Origin: Nocardia inohanensis NBRC 100128
GTDB lineage: Bacteria > Actinomycetota > Actinomycetes > Mycobacteriales > Mycobacteriaceae
Length of the DNA stretch: 64,000 nt
Assembly: GCF_001612945.1 (NCBI RefSeq)
Contig: NZ_BDBK01000018.1
Coordinates: 1 to 64,000 of the forward strand
Direction of reading: 5' to 3'
Part shown: positions 41,060 through 47,612 of the stretch, piece by piece
Position numbering within the stretch: the stretch's first letter is position 1
Layout: every line of letters starts with the position of its first letter
Translations under genes and position numbers: made by a program
The notes under the pieces: model-generated
Databases searched by the model: none
What the model was told of the DNA's origin: nothing
The model's input: the letters and a program-made list of their open reading frames with translations, nothing else

Positions 41060-42084
41060 GACGCACCGAATCGGTAACGGCGGCGGCCCATGAGCAGCAG
41101 GAAGGCGGGTGCGCCGATGAGGCCGGTGAGGACGCCGACCGGGATTTCGGTGGGGCGCACCAGGACTCGGGTGGCGGCGTCGGCCGCTACCAGGAAGATC
41201 GCGCCGCAGAGGGCTGAGGTCGGGAGCAGGATGCGGTGGCGGGGGCCGACCAGCAGGCGGGCGGCGTGCGGGACCACCAGGCCGACGAAGCCGATACCGC
41301 CGGAGACCGCGACCAGGACGCCGACCAGGACCGCGAGCAGGACGAACAGGGCGATTCGCAACTCGCGCACCGGGACTCCGATGGAGGCGGCGGCATCCGG
41401 GCCGAGGCCCAGCGCGTCGAGCCAGTTCGCGGCGAGCATGAGGATCGCCGCGCAGGCCGCTACGACGGTGGCGGGGAGCAGGATTCGGGTCCAGTCCGCG
41501 CCGGCGAGGCTGCCCAGCAGCCAGAACAGCACCGATTGGGCGGCGGCGGGATCGCTGCTGCGGAAGATCAGGTAGCTGCTGCACGCGGCGAAGGCCGAGC
41601 CGAGGACGGTGCCGGTGAGGACCAGACGCAGTGGGGTCAGGCCGCCTTGCGCTATCGCGATGATGAAGACCGCCGCTGCGGCGAGCAGGGCTCCGGCGAG
41701 CGCGCCCGCCGACAAAGCCCACAGTCCGGCTCCGGCGAACACCCCCGAGGTGATAACCGCCGCCGCACCGACTCCCGCGCCGGAGGACACCCCGAGCAGG
41801 TAGGGGTCGGCGAGCGGATTGCGTACCAGCGTTTGCATCGCGGCCCCGGCGATCGCGAGCCCCGCGCCGACGACGGCCGCGAGAATCGTTCGCGGCACCC
41901 GCAATTGCCACACGATGGTGTCGAGTCCCGAGCCGGTGGCGTCGCCGGTCACTCGCCGGACCAGGACGTCCACGACCGCGCGCACCGGCACGAGCTCCGC
42001 GCCGAAGCCCGTCGCCAGCACCATGGCGACGACCAATAATCCCCCGAGCAGGGGCAACCACAACGATGTCCGCGCACGGCTCAT
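41056..42084 (-). CDS. btuC: ABC importer permease, FecCD/BtuC family
   Basis: A 342-residue polytopic permease with about ten helices. It shows WQLRVPRTILAAVVGAGLAI, the AGAAMQTLVRNPLADPYLLG family signature, GLTPLRLVLTGTVLGSAFA, and GGIGFVGLVVPHAARLLVGP, which contacts the ATPase. The ATG at 42084 has GGAG at about 8 nt, in a leader that is a cobalamin riboswitch (42128-42237). A longer open frame through the riboswitch was rejected. First gene of the importer row; corrinoid is the likely substrate. Confidence 0.9.
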   Translation of the reverse strand: MSRARTSLWLPLLGGLLVVAMVLATGFGAELVPVRAVVDVLVRRVTGDATGSGLDTIVWQLRVPRTILAAVVGAGLAIAGAAMQTLVRNPLADPYLLGVSSGAGVGAAAVITSGVFAGAGLWALSAGALAGALLAAAAVFIIAIAQGGLTPLRLVLTGTVLGSAFAACSSYLIFRSSDPAAAQSVLFWLLGSLAGADWTRILLPATVVAACAAILMLAANWLDALGLGPDAAASIGVPVRELRIALFVLLAVLVGVLVAVSGGIGFVGLVVPHAARLLVGPRHRILLPTSALCGAIFLVAADAATRVLVRPTEIPVGVLTGLIGAPAFLLLMGRRRYRFGAS

Positions 42085-42127
42085 CGACCAAGCTCCACAG
42101 GCAAATCGCGGCCTCTCCAGAGTTCCA

Positions 42128-42237
42128 TCCGGTGGGGGAGGTCTGACTCGCGCACGAAGCCGTGCGCTCACAGTGGCGCGACCGTTCCGGATTCTCACCG
42201 GATTCCCGCACCCACCAACGACAACGCCGGAACTCTA
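42128..42237 (-). ncRNA. cobalamin riboswitch ahead of the importer genes
   Basis: Read on the minus strand, the leader has GGGAATCCGGTGAGAATCC, then GAACGGTCGCGCCACTGTGA containing the B12 box GCCACTG (+ strand 42170-42177), a variable hairpin, and AGTCAGACC. This is the conserved order of cobalamin riboswitches. It ends about 45 nt before the permease ATG, so ligand binding probably sequesters the ribosome site or stops transcription and lowers import when B12 is plentiful. The outer boundaries are approximate. Confidence 0.88.
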
Positions 42238-42271
42238 CCGCCTGGTCTGCTGGAGTGGTCGAGCCAGCCTC

Positions 42272-42300
42272 ACCTTATTGAAAACTATTTCCAATAAGGT
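42272..42300 (-). promoter_or_regulatory. 29-bp near-perfect palindrome, Fur/Zur-box-like
   Basis: ACCTTATTG and CAATAAGGT frame an A/T-rich centre; only one of the 13 paired positions is off. On the minus strand its core TGGAAATAGTTTTCA matches 13 of 15 positions of the actinobacterial Zur-type consensus as I recall it. It lies 35 nt upstream of the riboswitch, in the probable promoter of the importer genes, and 18 nt past the bioQ stop. It could instead be a bioQ terminator hairpin, but no T-run follows. Confidence 0.5.
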
Positions 42301-42317
42301 ACCGCATGGCGGGCCGC

Positions 42318-42902
42318 TCAGCGCACGCGGGTGCCGAGCAGGTGGCGGACGCCGGAGACGAAGAGCTGCAAACCGAAGTCGAAGCGGGCGGTGGCATCGA
42401 TGGTGTCGTGCAGTGGCGAGTTCTCCTCGGGAAGCGCGCCGGCGGAGTCCATCTGGATGCGGGACTGCTCGTCCACGGTCTGGCCGAGCACGTAGTAGAG
42501 CAGGGTGAAGGCCGCGAGATCGGCTTCCTCCCTGGTCATTCCGGCGCGAATGGCGGCCGAGGCCAGGCGTTCGCGGCCCTTGGAGGTGGTCAGGCGCGAG
42601 GCGTAGGTGGACGAAACCAGTTCCGCCCCATCGCGATAGGCGAGCAGGCAGGAGCGCAGCCGGTGCGCCAGCTCGGTCAGCTGCCCGGACCATTCGTCCG
42701 ATTCCACCGGCTCGTCCATCGGCGCGAGAATGCGGTCCGCCACCGCGCCCAGCAACGCCTGCTTATTGGGGAAATGCCAGTACAGCGCGCCGGGCTGGAC
42801 ATGCAGCGAACCCGCCAGCCGCCGCATGGTGAGGTCCGCGAGGCCGTACTGATCGAGAATGGCGATGGCCCCGTCGACCACATCCGTGCGGTGCAGTTGC
42901 AC
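42318..42902 (-). CDS. bioQ: TetR-family biotin regulon repressor BioQ
   Basis: A 194-residue TetR-type repressor. The N-terminal helix-turn-helix reads YGLADLTMRRLAGSLHVQPG followed by ALYWHFPNKQALL; the C-terminal ligand domain is all-helical. The GTG at 42902 has AAGGGG at about 9 nt; a GTG at 42932 is possible. It is divergent from bioB, with a BioQ-type palindrome between, and matching palindromes sit at bioA and bioF. In Corynebacterium and Mycobacterium, BioQ represses such genes; the signal is thought to report biotin status indirectly. Confidence 0.9.
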   Translation of the reverse strand: MQLHRTDVVDGAIAILDQYGLADLTMRRLAGSLHVQPGALYWHFPNKQALLGAVADRILAPMDEPVESDEWSGQLTELAHRLRSCLLAYRDGAELVSSTYASRLTTSKGRERLASAAIRAGMTREEADLAAFTLLYYVLGQTVDEQSRIQMDSAGALPEENSPLHDTIDATARFDFGLQLFVSGVRHLLGTRVR

Positions 42903-42954
42903 TGAATCCGACCCCTTCGTGTTCCGGCTCACGTTTCCGGCTGCTAGCCTACCC

Positions 42955-42967
42955 TGAACACCGTTCA
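42955..42967 (+). promoter_or_regulatory. BioQ-type operator between bioQ and bioB
   Basis: TGAACACCGTTCA has perfect TGAAC and GTTCA arms with a 3-nt centre. It is 41 nt upstream of bioB and 52 nt upstream of bioQ, so it can control bioB and autoregulate bioQ. A TACCCT hexamer (42950-42955) directly abuts it on the bioB side. Confidence 0.82.
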
Positions 42968-43008
42968 AGTTGCTCGGCCACAGGGCCGGACGAAGGGATT
43001 TGCGCGCC

Positions 43009-44046
43009 ATGACCCAGGCAGCCGTCACCACCGAAGCCGCCGGCTCGGCCAGCGACGACATTCTCGCCATCGCCCGCGAGCAGGTGCTCGAACGCGGCGT
43101 CGGCCTGAACCAGGAACAGACCCTCGAGGTGCTGCGGCTCGGCGACGACAAGCTCGAGGAGCTCCTGGCTCTCGCCCACGATGTGCGCATGAAGTGGTGC
43201 GGCCCCGAGGTCGAGGTCGAGGGCATCATCTCGCTCAAGACCGGCGGCTGCCCCGAGGACTGCCACTTCTGTTCGCAGTCCGGCCTTTTCCAGTCGCCGG
43301 TGCGTGCGGCGTGGCTCGATATCCCCTCGCTGGTGGAGGCCGCCAAGCAGACCGCCAAGACCGGTGCGACCGAATTCTGCATCGTGGCAGCGGTTCGCGG
43401 CCCGGACGAGCGCCTCATGGCGCAGGTCGCGGCGGGCGTGGAGGCCATCCGCAACGAGGTCGACATCCAGGTCGCCTGCTCGCTGGGCATGCTCAACCAG
43501 GATCAGGTCAACCAGCTGGCCGCCATGGGCGTGCACCGCTACAACCACAACCTGGAGACCGCGCGCTCGCACTTCCCGAACGTGGTCACCACCCACACCT
43601 ACGACGAGCGCTGGGAAACCCTGCGCATGGTGCGCGAAGCCGGTATGGAGGTCTGCTGCGGCGGCATCCTCGGCATGGGCGAATCCCTGGAGCAGCGTGC
43701 GGAATTCGCCGCCGACCTGGCCTCGCTGGAGCCGGACGAGGTGCCGCTGAACTTCCTCAACCCGCGCCCGGGCACCCCGTTCGGCGACCTCGAGGTGCTC
43801 CCGGCCGCCGACGCGCTGCGCGCCGTCGCCGCCTTCCGCCTCGCGCTGCCGCGCACCATCCTGCGTTTCGCGGGCGGTCGTGAGATCACCCTCGGCGACC
43901 TCGGCGCCAAGCAGGGCATCCTCGGCGGCATCAACGCCGTCATCGTCGGCAACTACCTGACCACCCTCGGCCGTCCGGCGGAATCGGATATCGATCTGCT
44001 CGGCGAGCTGAAGATGCCGATCAAGGCGCTCAACGAAACCCTCTGA
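43009..44046 (+). CDS. bioB: biotin synthase
   Basis: A 345-residue radical-SAM enzyme inserting sulfur into dethiobiotin. The [4Fe-4S] cysteines are C81, C85 and C88 in [13 protein letters not shown]. Further motifs are [44 protein letters not shown], and the Arg of FAGGREI near the second cluster. The ATG at 43009 has AAGGGA upstream; an earlier in-frame GTG adds 13 unlikely residues. It is followed 12 nt later by bsaP. Actinobacterial BioB of this type is reported to need the BsaP auxiliary protein. Confidence 0.97.
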   Translation: MTQAAVTTEAAGSASDDILAIAREQVLERGVGLNQEQTLEVLRLGDDKLEELLALAHDVRMKWCGPEVEVEGIISLKTGGCPEDCHFCSQSGLFQSPVRAAWLDIPSLVEAAKQTAKTGATEFCIVAAVRGPDERLMAQVAAGVEAIRNEVDIQVACSLGMLNQDQVNQLAAMGVHRYNHNLETARSHFPNVVTTHTYDERWETLRMVREAGMEVCCGGILGMGESLEQRAEFAADLASLEPDEVPLNFLNPRPGTPFGDLEVLPAADALRAVAAFRLALPRTILRFAGGREITLGDLGAKQGILGGINAVIVGNYLTTLGRPAESDIDLLGELKMPIKALNETL

Positions 44047-44058
44047 GATAGTAGAAGG

Positions 44059-44280
44059 ATGGTCGTGGACATCGAGGAGCGCTACAACCCGTTCACGGGT
44101 AAACGAGTGGTGCCGGGCCTGGACGATCCGATTCCGCCTTCCGCCGCACTGGGTTTGGAGCCGCCGCGCTTCTGCCAGCAGTGCGGCCGGCGGATGATCG
44201 TGCAGGTCAGCCCCGACGGCTGGTGGGCCAAATGCTCCCGGCACGGGGTGCTCGATTCGAGCAACCTGGAACGCCGCTAG
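44059..44280 (+). CDS. bsaP: biotin synthase auxiliary protein
   Basis: A 73-residue protein equivalent in place and size to Rv1590 of M. tuberculosis, recently reported as an iron-sulfur auxiliary protein that lets BioB work. It has FCQQCGRRM (CxxC), then a third Cys 16 residues on (WWAKCSRHG), enough for a cluster ligand set with His. The N-terminus [15 protein letters not shown] looks conserved. It is 12 nt downstream of bioB, and its stop shares a base with the next start, so all three genes are one transcript. Confidence 0.88.
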   Translation: MVVDIEERYNPFTGKRVVPGLDDPIPPSAALGLEPPRFCQQCGRRMIVQVSPDGWWAKCSRHGVLDSSNLERR

Positions 44281-44999
44281 TGGCAGCCACATTGGCCGGC
44301 GCCGCGCCCGGCAGGCTATCCGCCGACGTCGTCAAGCGGGAAGGCCGGGCCGCGGCGCTGGTCTTCCTCGCCGTGAGTGCTTTCAGCGCGCTCGGCGGGG
44401 TGGTGTGGGCGTATCTGGCTCCCGCCGAACAACTTCTGGTGGTCGAACCGGATCGCGGCGCGCCGCTGACGGGGGAGAGCACGCATCGGTTCGATGCCGT
44501 GGCGATCTATGTGCTGATCGCCGTGGTGGTCGCGGTGCTGACCGCGGTCGCCACCTGGCGCTGGCGGCGCATGCGCGGTCCGATTCTGCTGGTCGGTCTG
44601 CTCGGCGGGGCGGCGCTGGGGTCCTCGCTCATGCGCTGGGTCGGCGAGGCGGTGGCCGAGCAATTGCATACCCGGCCCGCACATCCGCCGGTCAAATCGA
44701 TCGTCGAGATCGCGCCGGTCGTCCAGGGCTGGCCGGTGCTGCTGGTGCAACCGCTGCTGGCGGCGCTGGTCGTGCTGATCATGGCGGCGCTCAGCACCTC
44801 CGATGATCTGGGCAGCGGCGAATACCTGCCGTTCGGTGGGGAACTGCCGCAGCCCGAGGTCGTCGCGCCCGGCTTCGGCACCGCCATGACGTACGGCCCG
44901 TATGCGAACGAGGGTCCGTCGCAACCGTTCGGTCCGCGAAACCCGGTGGTGCCGTTCGAAGCTCCCGGCTCGGTGCCGGACTCCGACCGCACGCGCTGA
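44280..44999 (+). CDS. DUF2567 membrane protein (Rv1591-like)
   Basis: A 239-residue membrane protein with about four helices (including AALVFLAVSAFSALGGVVWA and AIYVLIAVVVAVLTAVATW) and a Pro/Gly-rich acidic tail of about 65 residues. It starts at the GTG that overlaps the bsaP stop (TAGTG), which implies coupling. The gene keeps the same place next to bsaP in M. tuberculosis, where the function is also unknown. Persistent coupling to bioB-bsaP suggests a role linked to biotin, but nothing in the sequence shows one. Confidence 0.8.
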   Translation: MAATLAGAAPGRLSADVVKREGRAAALVFLAVSAFSALGGVVWAYLAPAEQLLVVEPDRGAPLTGESTHRFDAVAIYVLIAVVVAVLTAVATWRWRRMRGPILLVGLLGGAALGSSLMRWVGEAVAEQLHTRPAHPPVKSIVEIAPVVQGWPVLLVQPLLAALVVLIMAALSTSDDLGSGEYLPFGGELPQPEVVAPGFGTAMTYGPYANEGPSQPFGPRNPVVPFEAPGSVPDSDRTR

Positions 45000-45033
45000 A
45001 ATTCGCTGGCCGCCTGTCAGTGCCTGCCCTTAC

Positions 45034-45062
45034 CTTGTAGTCCGGACTTCACGGACTACAAG
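45034..45062 (+). repeat. perfect 11-bp inverted repeat upstream of a small gene
   Basis: CTTGTAGTCCG and CGGACTACAAG are separated by 7 nt, with AGTCCGGACT as an extra internal palindrome. Its 3' arm runs straight into the AGGGGGA ribosome site of the 57-residue gene, so it could be an operator or an RNA hairpin that covers the site. Confidence 0.65.
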
Positions 45063-45073
45063 GGGGACCGGCC

Positions 45074-45247
45074 ATGGGTGCCGTCGCTTCTCAGCCCGGT
45101 CCCACCCCGGAAACCGCCGGGGAGCGACCGGATCTCACCGCGTGGCGGCAGCGCCACGAACTACGCCGATCCAATGCGGCGCAACCTGTTCCGAGCGGGC
45201 GGGCGTACAAGCGCACCGGCAAACACCGCAAGCGCGACCGCGACTAG
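45074..45247 (+). CDS. small basic protein, 57 residues
   Basis: The frame ATG 45074 to TAG 45247 is preceded by a strong AGGGGGA site, and most of its codons end in G or C. The protein is rich in Arg, Lys and Pro: TAWRQRHELRRSNAAQPVPS in the middle and YKRTGKHRKRDRD at the end, with no Cys and no hydrophobic segment. The basic tail suggests nucleic-acid or ribosome contact, but this is inference. It follows a perfect inverted repeat and is followed by a 76-bp palindromic element. I do not recognise the family. Confidence 0.6.
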   Translation: MGAVASQPGPTPETAGERPDLTAWRQRHELRRSNAAQPVPSGRAYKRTGKHRKRDRD

Positions 45248-45253
45248 CCGCCT

Positions 45254-45329
45254 CGTCATCCCGGCGTGTTTTTGGCCGGGATCTCACCTATCGATGTGAG
45301 ATTCCGGCCAAAAGCATGCCGGAATGACG
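45254..45329. repeat. 76-bp near-perfect palindromic element (MITE-like)
   Basis: The element begins CGTCATCCCGGC and ends GCCGGAATGACG; the arms pair along their whole length with a few mismatches around a CTATCGAT-type centre. It lies between two convergent genes, so it may act as a two-way terminator. A half copy recurs at 52429-52459 (18 identical bases at the outer end), which shows it is a dispersed family. Confidence 0.75.
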
Positions 45330-45341
45330 GAGGATGAGGTG

Positions 45342-46184
45342 TTAGCTGGGCGGTCGCAGGGCTGCGAATTCGTCGGTGACGCGGATCTCCGAATCGGTGA
45401 AGCGGTAGACCGCCGCGGGTCGTCCGCCGGCGCGGCCGGGGGAGGCTGTCGCGCCGGTCGGCATGATCACCTTGCGGCGGGACAGGACTCGTTGCAGGTT
45501 GGTCGTGTCCACGTCGTATCCCAGCGCCGCGCAATAGATTTCGCGGAGTGTGGACATGGTGAAGCGCTCGGGGGCGAGGGCGAAGGCCATGTTCGTGTAC
45601 GAGAGTTTCGCGGCCAGGCGGGTGCGGGCGTGCTCGACGACGATGCCGTGATCGAAGGACATGTGCGGTAGATCCGAGACCGGATGCCAGCGGGTGTCCG
45701 GGGGAAGTTCCGGCTCCGCGGTCAGCGGCACCAATCCGAGGTAGGCCGAGGCGATGCGGCGGTCGCCGGGCACTCGGTCCGGATCGCTGAAGACCGACAG
45801 CTGTTCCAGATGCGTCAGCTCCCGCACATCGACCTTCTCGGCCAGTTGGCGCGCGGCGGAGGTATCGAGATCCTCGTCGTCGCGCAGCCGCCCGCCGGGT
45901 AGCGACCAGGTCCCCTTGGCCGGATCCAGGGCCCGCTCCCACAACAGCACCGCGAGTTCGGTGCGCTGGCCCGGTGGGCAGCGCTGCGCCGTGGCGGCCT
46001 TGCCCGCCGCCGCGGCGGTACCGCGTCCGTTGGCCGCGAAATCGGGCGCGGAACCGGGATTCGCATGTCCTGCACCACTTTCCGGTGCAGCTTTAGCACT
46101 TCTACCTGCACCGATAGTGTCCGGGAAGCGACGAACCTGGAACACGGCGGTGAGCGTTTCGTGGATGGTGCTACTATGGGGCAC
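45342..46184 (-). CDS. nrtR: NrtR-family (Nudix-derived) NAD biosynthesis repressor
   Basis: A 280-residue regulator: N-terminal Nudix-like ligand domain and C-terminal winged helix (from about residue 205: GYDVDTTNLQRVLSRRKVI). The Nudix box GRLRDDEDLDTSAARQLAEK keeps the first Glu and the Arg but lacks the REUXEE glutamates, as expected for a non-hydrolysing sensor of ADP-ribose or NAD-related ligands. An Ala/Gly/Pro-rich insertion of about 45 residues interrupts the Nudix fold (residues about 25-70). The GTG at 46184 directly abuts an operator-like palindrome. It is divergent from nadA, which it probably represses; it corresponds to Rv1593c. Confidence 0.88.
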   Translation of the reverse strand: MPHSSTIHETLTAVFQVRRFPDTIGAGRSAKAAPESGAGHANPGSAPDFAANGRGTAAAAGKAATAQRCPPGQRTELAVLLWERALDPAKGTWSLPGGRLRDDEDLDTSAARQLAEKVDVRELTHLEQLSVFSDPDRVPGDRRIASAYLGLVPLTAEPELPPDTRWHPVSDLPHMSFDHGIVVEHARTRLAAKLSYTNMAFALAPERFTMSTLREIYCAALGYDVDTTNLQRVLSRRKVIMPTGATASPGRAGGRPAAVYRFTDSEIRVTDEFAALRPPS

Positions 46185-46207
46185 GTTTTCGATTCTAAGT
46201 CGAAAAC
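46185..46207 (+). promoter_or_regulatory. NrtR-type operator between nrtR and nadA
   Basis: GTTTTCGA and TCGAAAAC are perfect 8-bp arms around a 7-nt centre. The element starts at the base next to the nrtR GTG and overlaps its TAGAAT -10 (minus strand, 46197-46192). A TACTAT on the plus strand (46172-46177) could be the nadA -10, putting the element in the early transcribed region. Confidence 0.78.
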
Positions 46208-46261
46208 CGGTTGTATGCGAATCGGCGAGGTGGCCGGTCGCATGAGAGAAGGAGCCACGCC

Positions 46262-47299
46262 ATGGCTGCACTAGGTGCGACGATCGCGCTTTCCGAGCGC
46301 ATCGTGGACGGCCCGTCGGGTTTCGGCGGCGTCGAGGCCACGCCGGAATGGGCGGCGGAGATCAAGCGGCTGGCCCGCGAACGCAACGCCACCATCCTGG
46401 CGCACAACTACCAGCTGCCCGAGATCCAGGACGTGGCCGACCACGTCGGCGACTCCCTGGCGCTGTCCCGCATCGCGGCGGAGGCGCCCGAGGACACCAT
46501 CATCTTCTGCGGCGTGCACTTCATGGCCGAGACCGCGAAGATCCTCAGCCCCGAGAAGACCGTCCTCATCCCCGATCAGCGCGCGGGCTGCTCGCTGGCC
46601 GACTCCATCACCGCCGAACAGCTCGCCGAATGGAAGGCCGAGCACCCCGGCGCGCTGGTGGTCTCCTACGTCAACACCACCGCCGCGGTGAAGGCGCTCA
46701 CCGACATCTGCTGCACCTCCTCCAACGCCGTCGACGTGGTCGCCTCCATCGACCCCGACCGCGAGGTGCTGTTCCTGCCGGACCAGTTCCTGGGCGCGCA
46801 CGTCAAGCGCATCACCGGCCGCGAGAACATGCACATCTGGATGGGCGAATGCCACGTGCACGCCGGCATCAACGGTGACGAGCTGAACGAACAGGCCCGC
46901 ACCCACCCCGACGCCGAACTCTTCGTGCACCCCGAATGCGGTTGCGCCACTTCGGCGCTGTACCTCGCGGGCGCGGGGGAGTTCCCGGCCGATCGCGTGC
47001 ACATCCTGTCCACCGGCGGCATGATCGACGCGGCCAAGGCCGCCAAGTCGAAGCAGGTCCTGGTCGCCACCGAGGTCGGCATGCTGCACCAGCTGCGTAA
47101 AGCGGCCCCGGGCATCGACTTCCAGGCCGTCAACGACCGCGCCTCCTGCGCCTACATGAAGATGATCACCCCGGCCGCCCTGCTCCGCTGCCTGGTCGAG
47201 GGCCGCGACGAAGTCCACGTCGACCTCGAAACCGCGGCCCTGGCCAAGAACTCGGTGCAGCGCATGATCGAGATCGGCAACCCGGGCGGCGGCGAGTAG
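46262..47299 (+). CDS. nadA: quinolinate synthase A
   Basis: A 345-residue [4Fe-4S] enzyme condensing iminoaspartate with DHAP to quinolinate. Seen: [36 protein letters not shown], and the [11 protein letters not shown] cysteine. The other likely cluster cysteines lie in [14 protein letters not shown] and [10 protein letters not shown]. The ATG at 46262 has AAGGAG at 8 nt; an earlier in-frame ATG was rejected. It is the first gene of the NAD set, under a probable NrtR operator. nadB starts 313 nt later on the same strand, but a cold-shock gene lies antisense in between. Confidence 0.97.
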   Translation: MAALGATIALSERIVDGPSGFGGVEATPEWAAEIKRLARERNATILAHNYQLPEIQDVADHVGDSLALSRIAAEAPEDTIIFCGVHFMAETAKILSPEKTVLIPDQRAGCSLADSITAEQLAEWKAEHPGALVVSYVNTTAAVKALTDICCTSSNAVDVVASIDPDREVLFLPDQFLGAHVKRITGRENMHIWMGECHVHAGINGDELNEQARTHPDAELFVHPECGCATSALYLAGAGEFPADRVHILSTGGMIDAAKAAKSKQVLVATEVGMLHQLRKAAPGIDFQAVNDRASCAYMKMITPAALLRCLVEGRDEVHVDLETAALAKNSVQRMIEIGNPGGGE

Positions 47300-47349
47300 C
47301 CATGGCCCCCGCCGGGGCCGCGGGCCATCTGCCCGCGCCGCACCAGAAT

Positions 47350-47568
47350 TCAGCGTTTGCGCACCCGGAGAGCGCGAAACCGGAAGCTGTCCTGTTGGGC
47401 GGCCTCGTAGTCGAAGGTGACCCGGTCACCGGCTTCCAGCGAGCGGAAGCCGGTGCCTTCGATCTCGCGCAAGTGCACCCACGCGTCGAATCCGGACGGC
47501 AGTTCGGGGGACGCGATCGCGCCCCAGCCGCGCTCGGCGTGGAAGAACTTCACAATCCCGTCGGCCAT
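47350..47568 (-). CDS. divergent cold-shock domain protein, antisense between nadA and nadB
   Basis: A 72-residue single CSD protein: GIVKFFHAERGWGAIASPE corresponds to the RNP1 region, and WVHLREIEGTGFRSL to the RNP2 region. In both, usual Phe/Tyr residues are changed (GWGAI for GFGFI, VHLREI for VFVHFS). The end DSFRFRALRVRKR is basic. The ATG at 47568 was taken; an open frame upstream adds 18 unrelated residues. It would bind single-stranded RNA or DNA. Its placement on the opposite strand splits nadA from nadB. Confidence 0.82.
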   Translation of the reverse strand: MADGIVKFFHAERGWGAIASPELPSGFDAWVHLREIEGTGFRSLEAGDRVTFDYEAAQQDSFRFRALRVRKR

Positions 47569-47612
47569 CTGTCGAGCATGGCAGCGGGTCTCCCCTGGAA
47601 GGGGTGGATGTA

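Noticed and set aside
42272-42300. Simple rho-independent terminator of bioQ
   Set aside because: No T-run follows on the minus strand and the core resembles a Fur-family box; kept as possible but not preferred.
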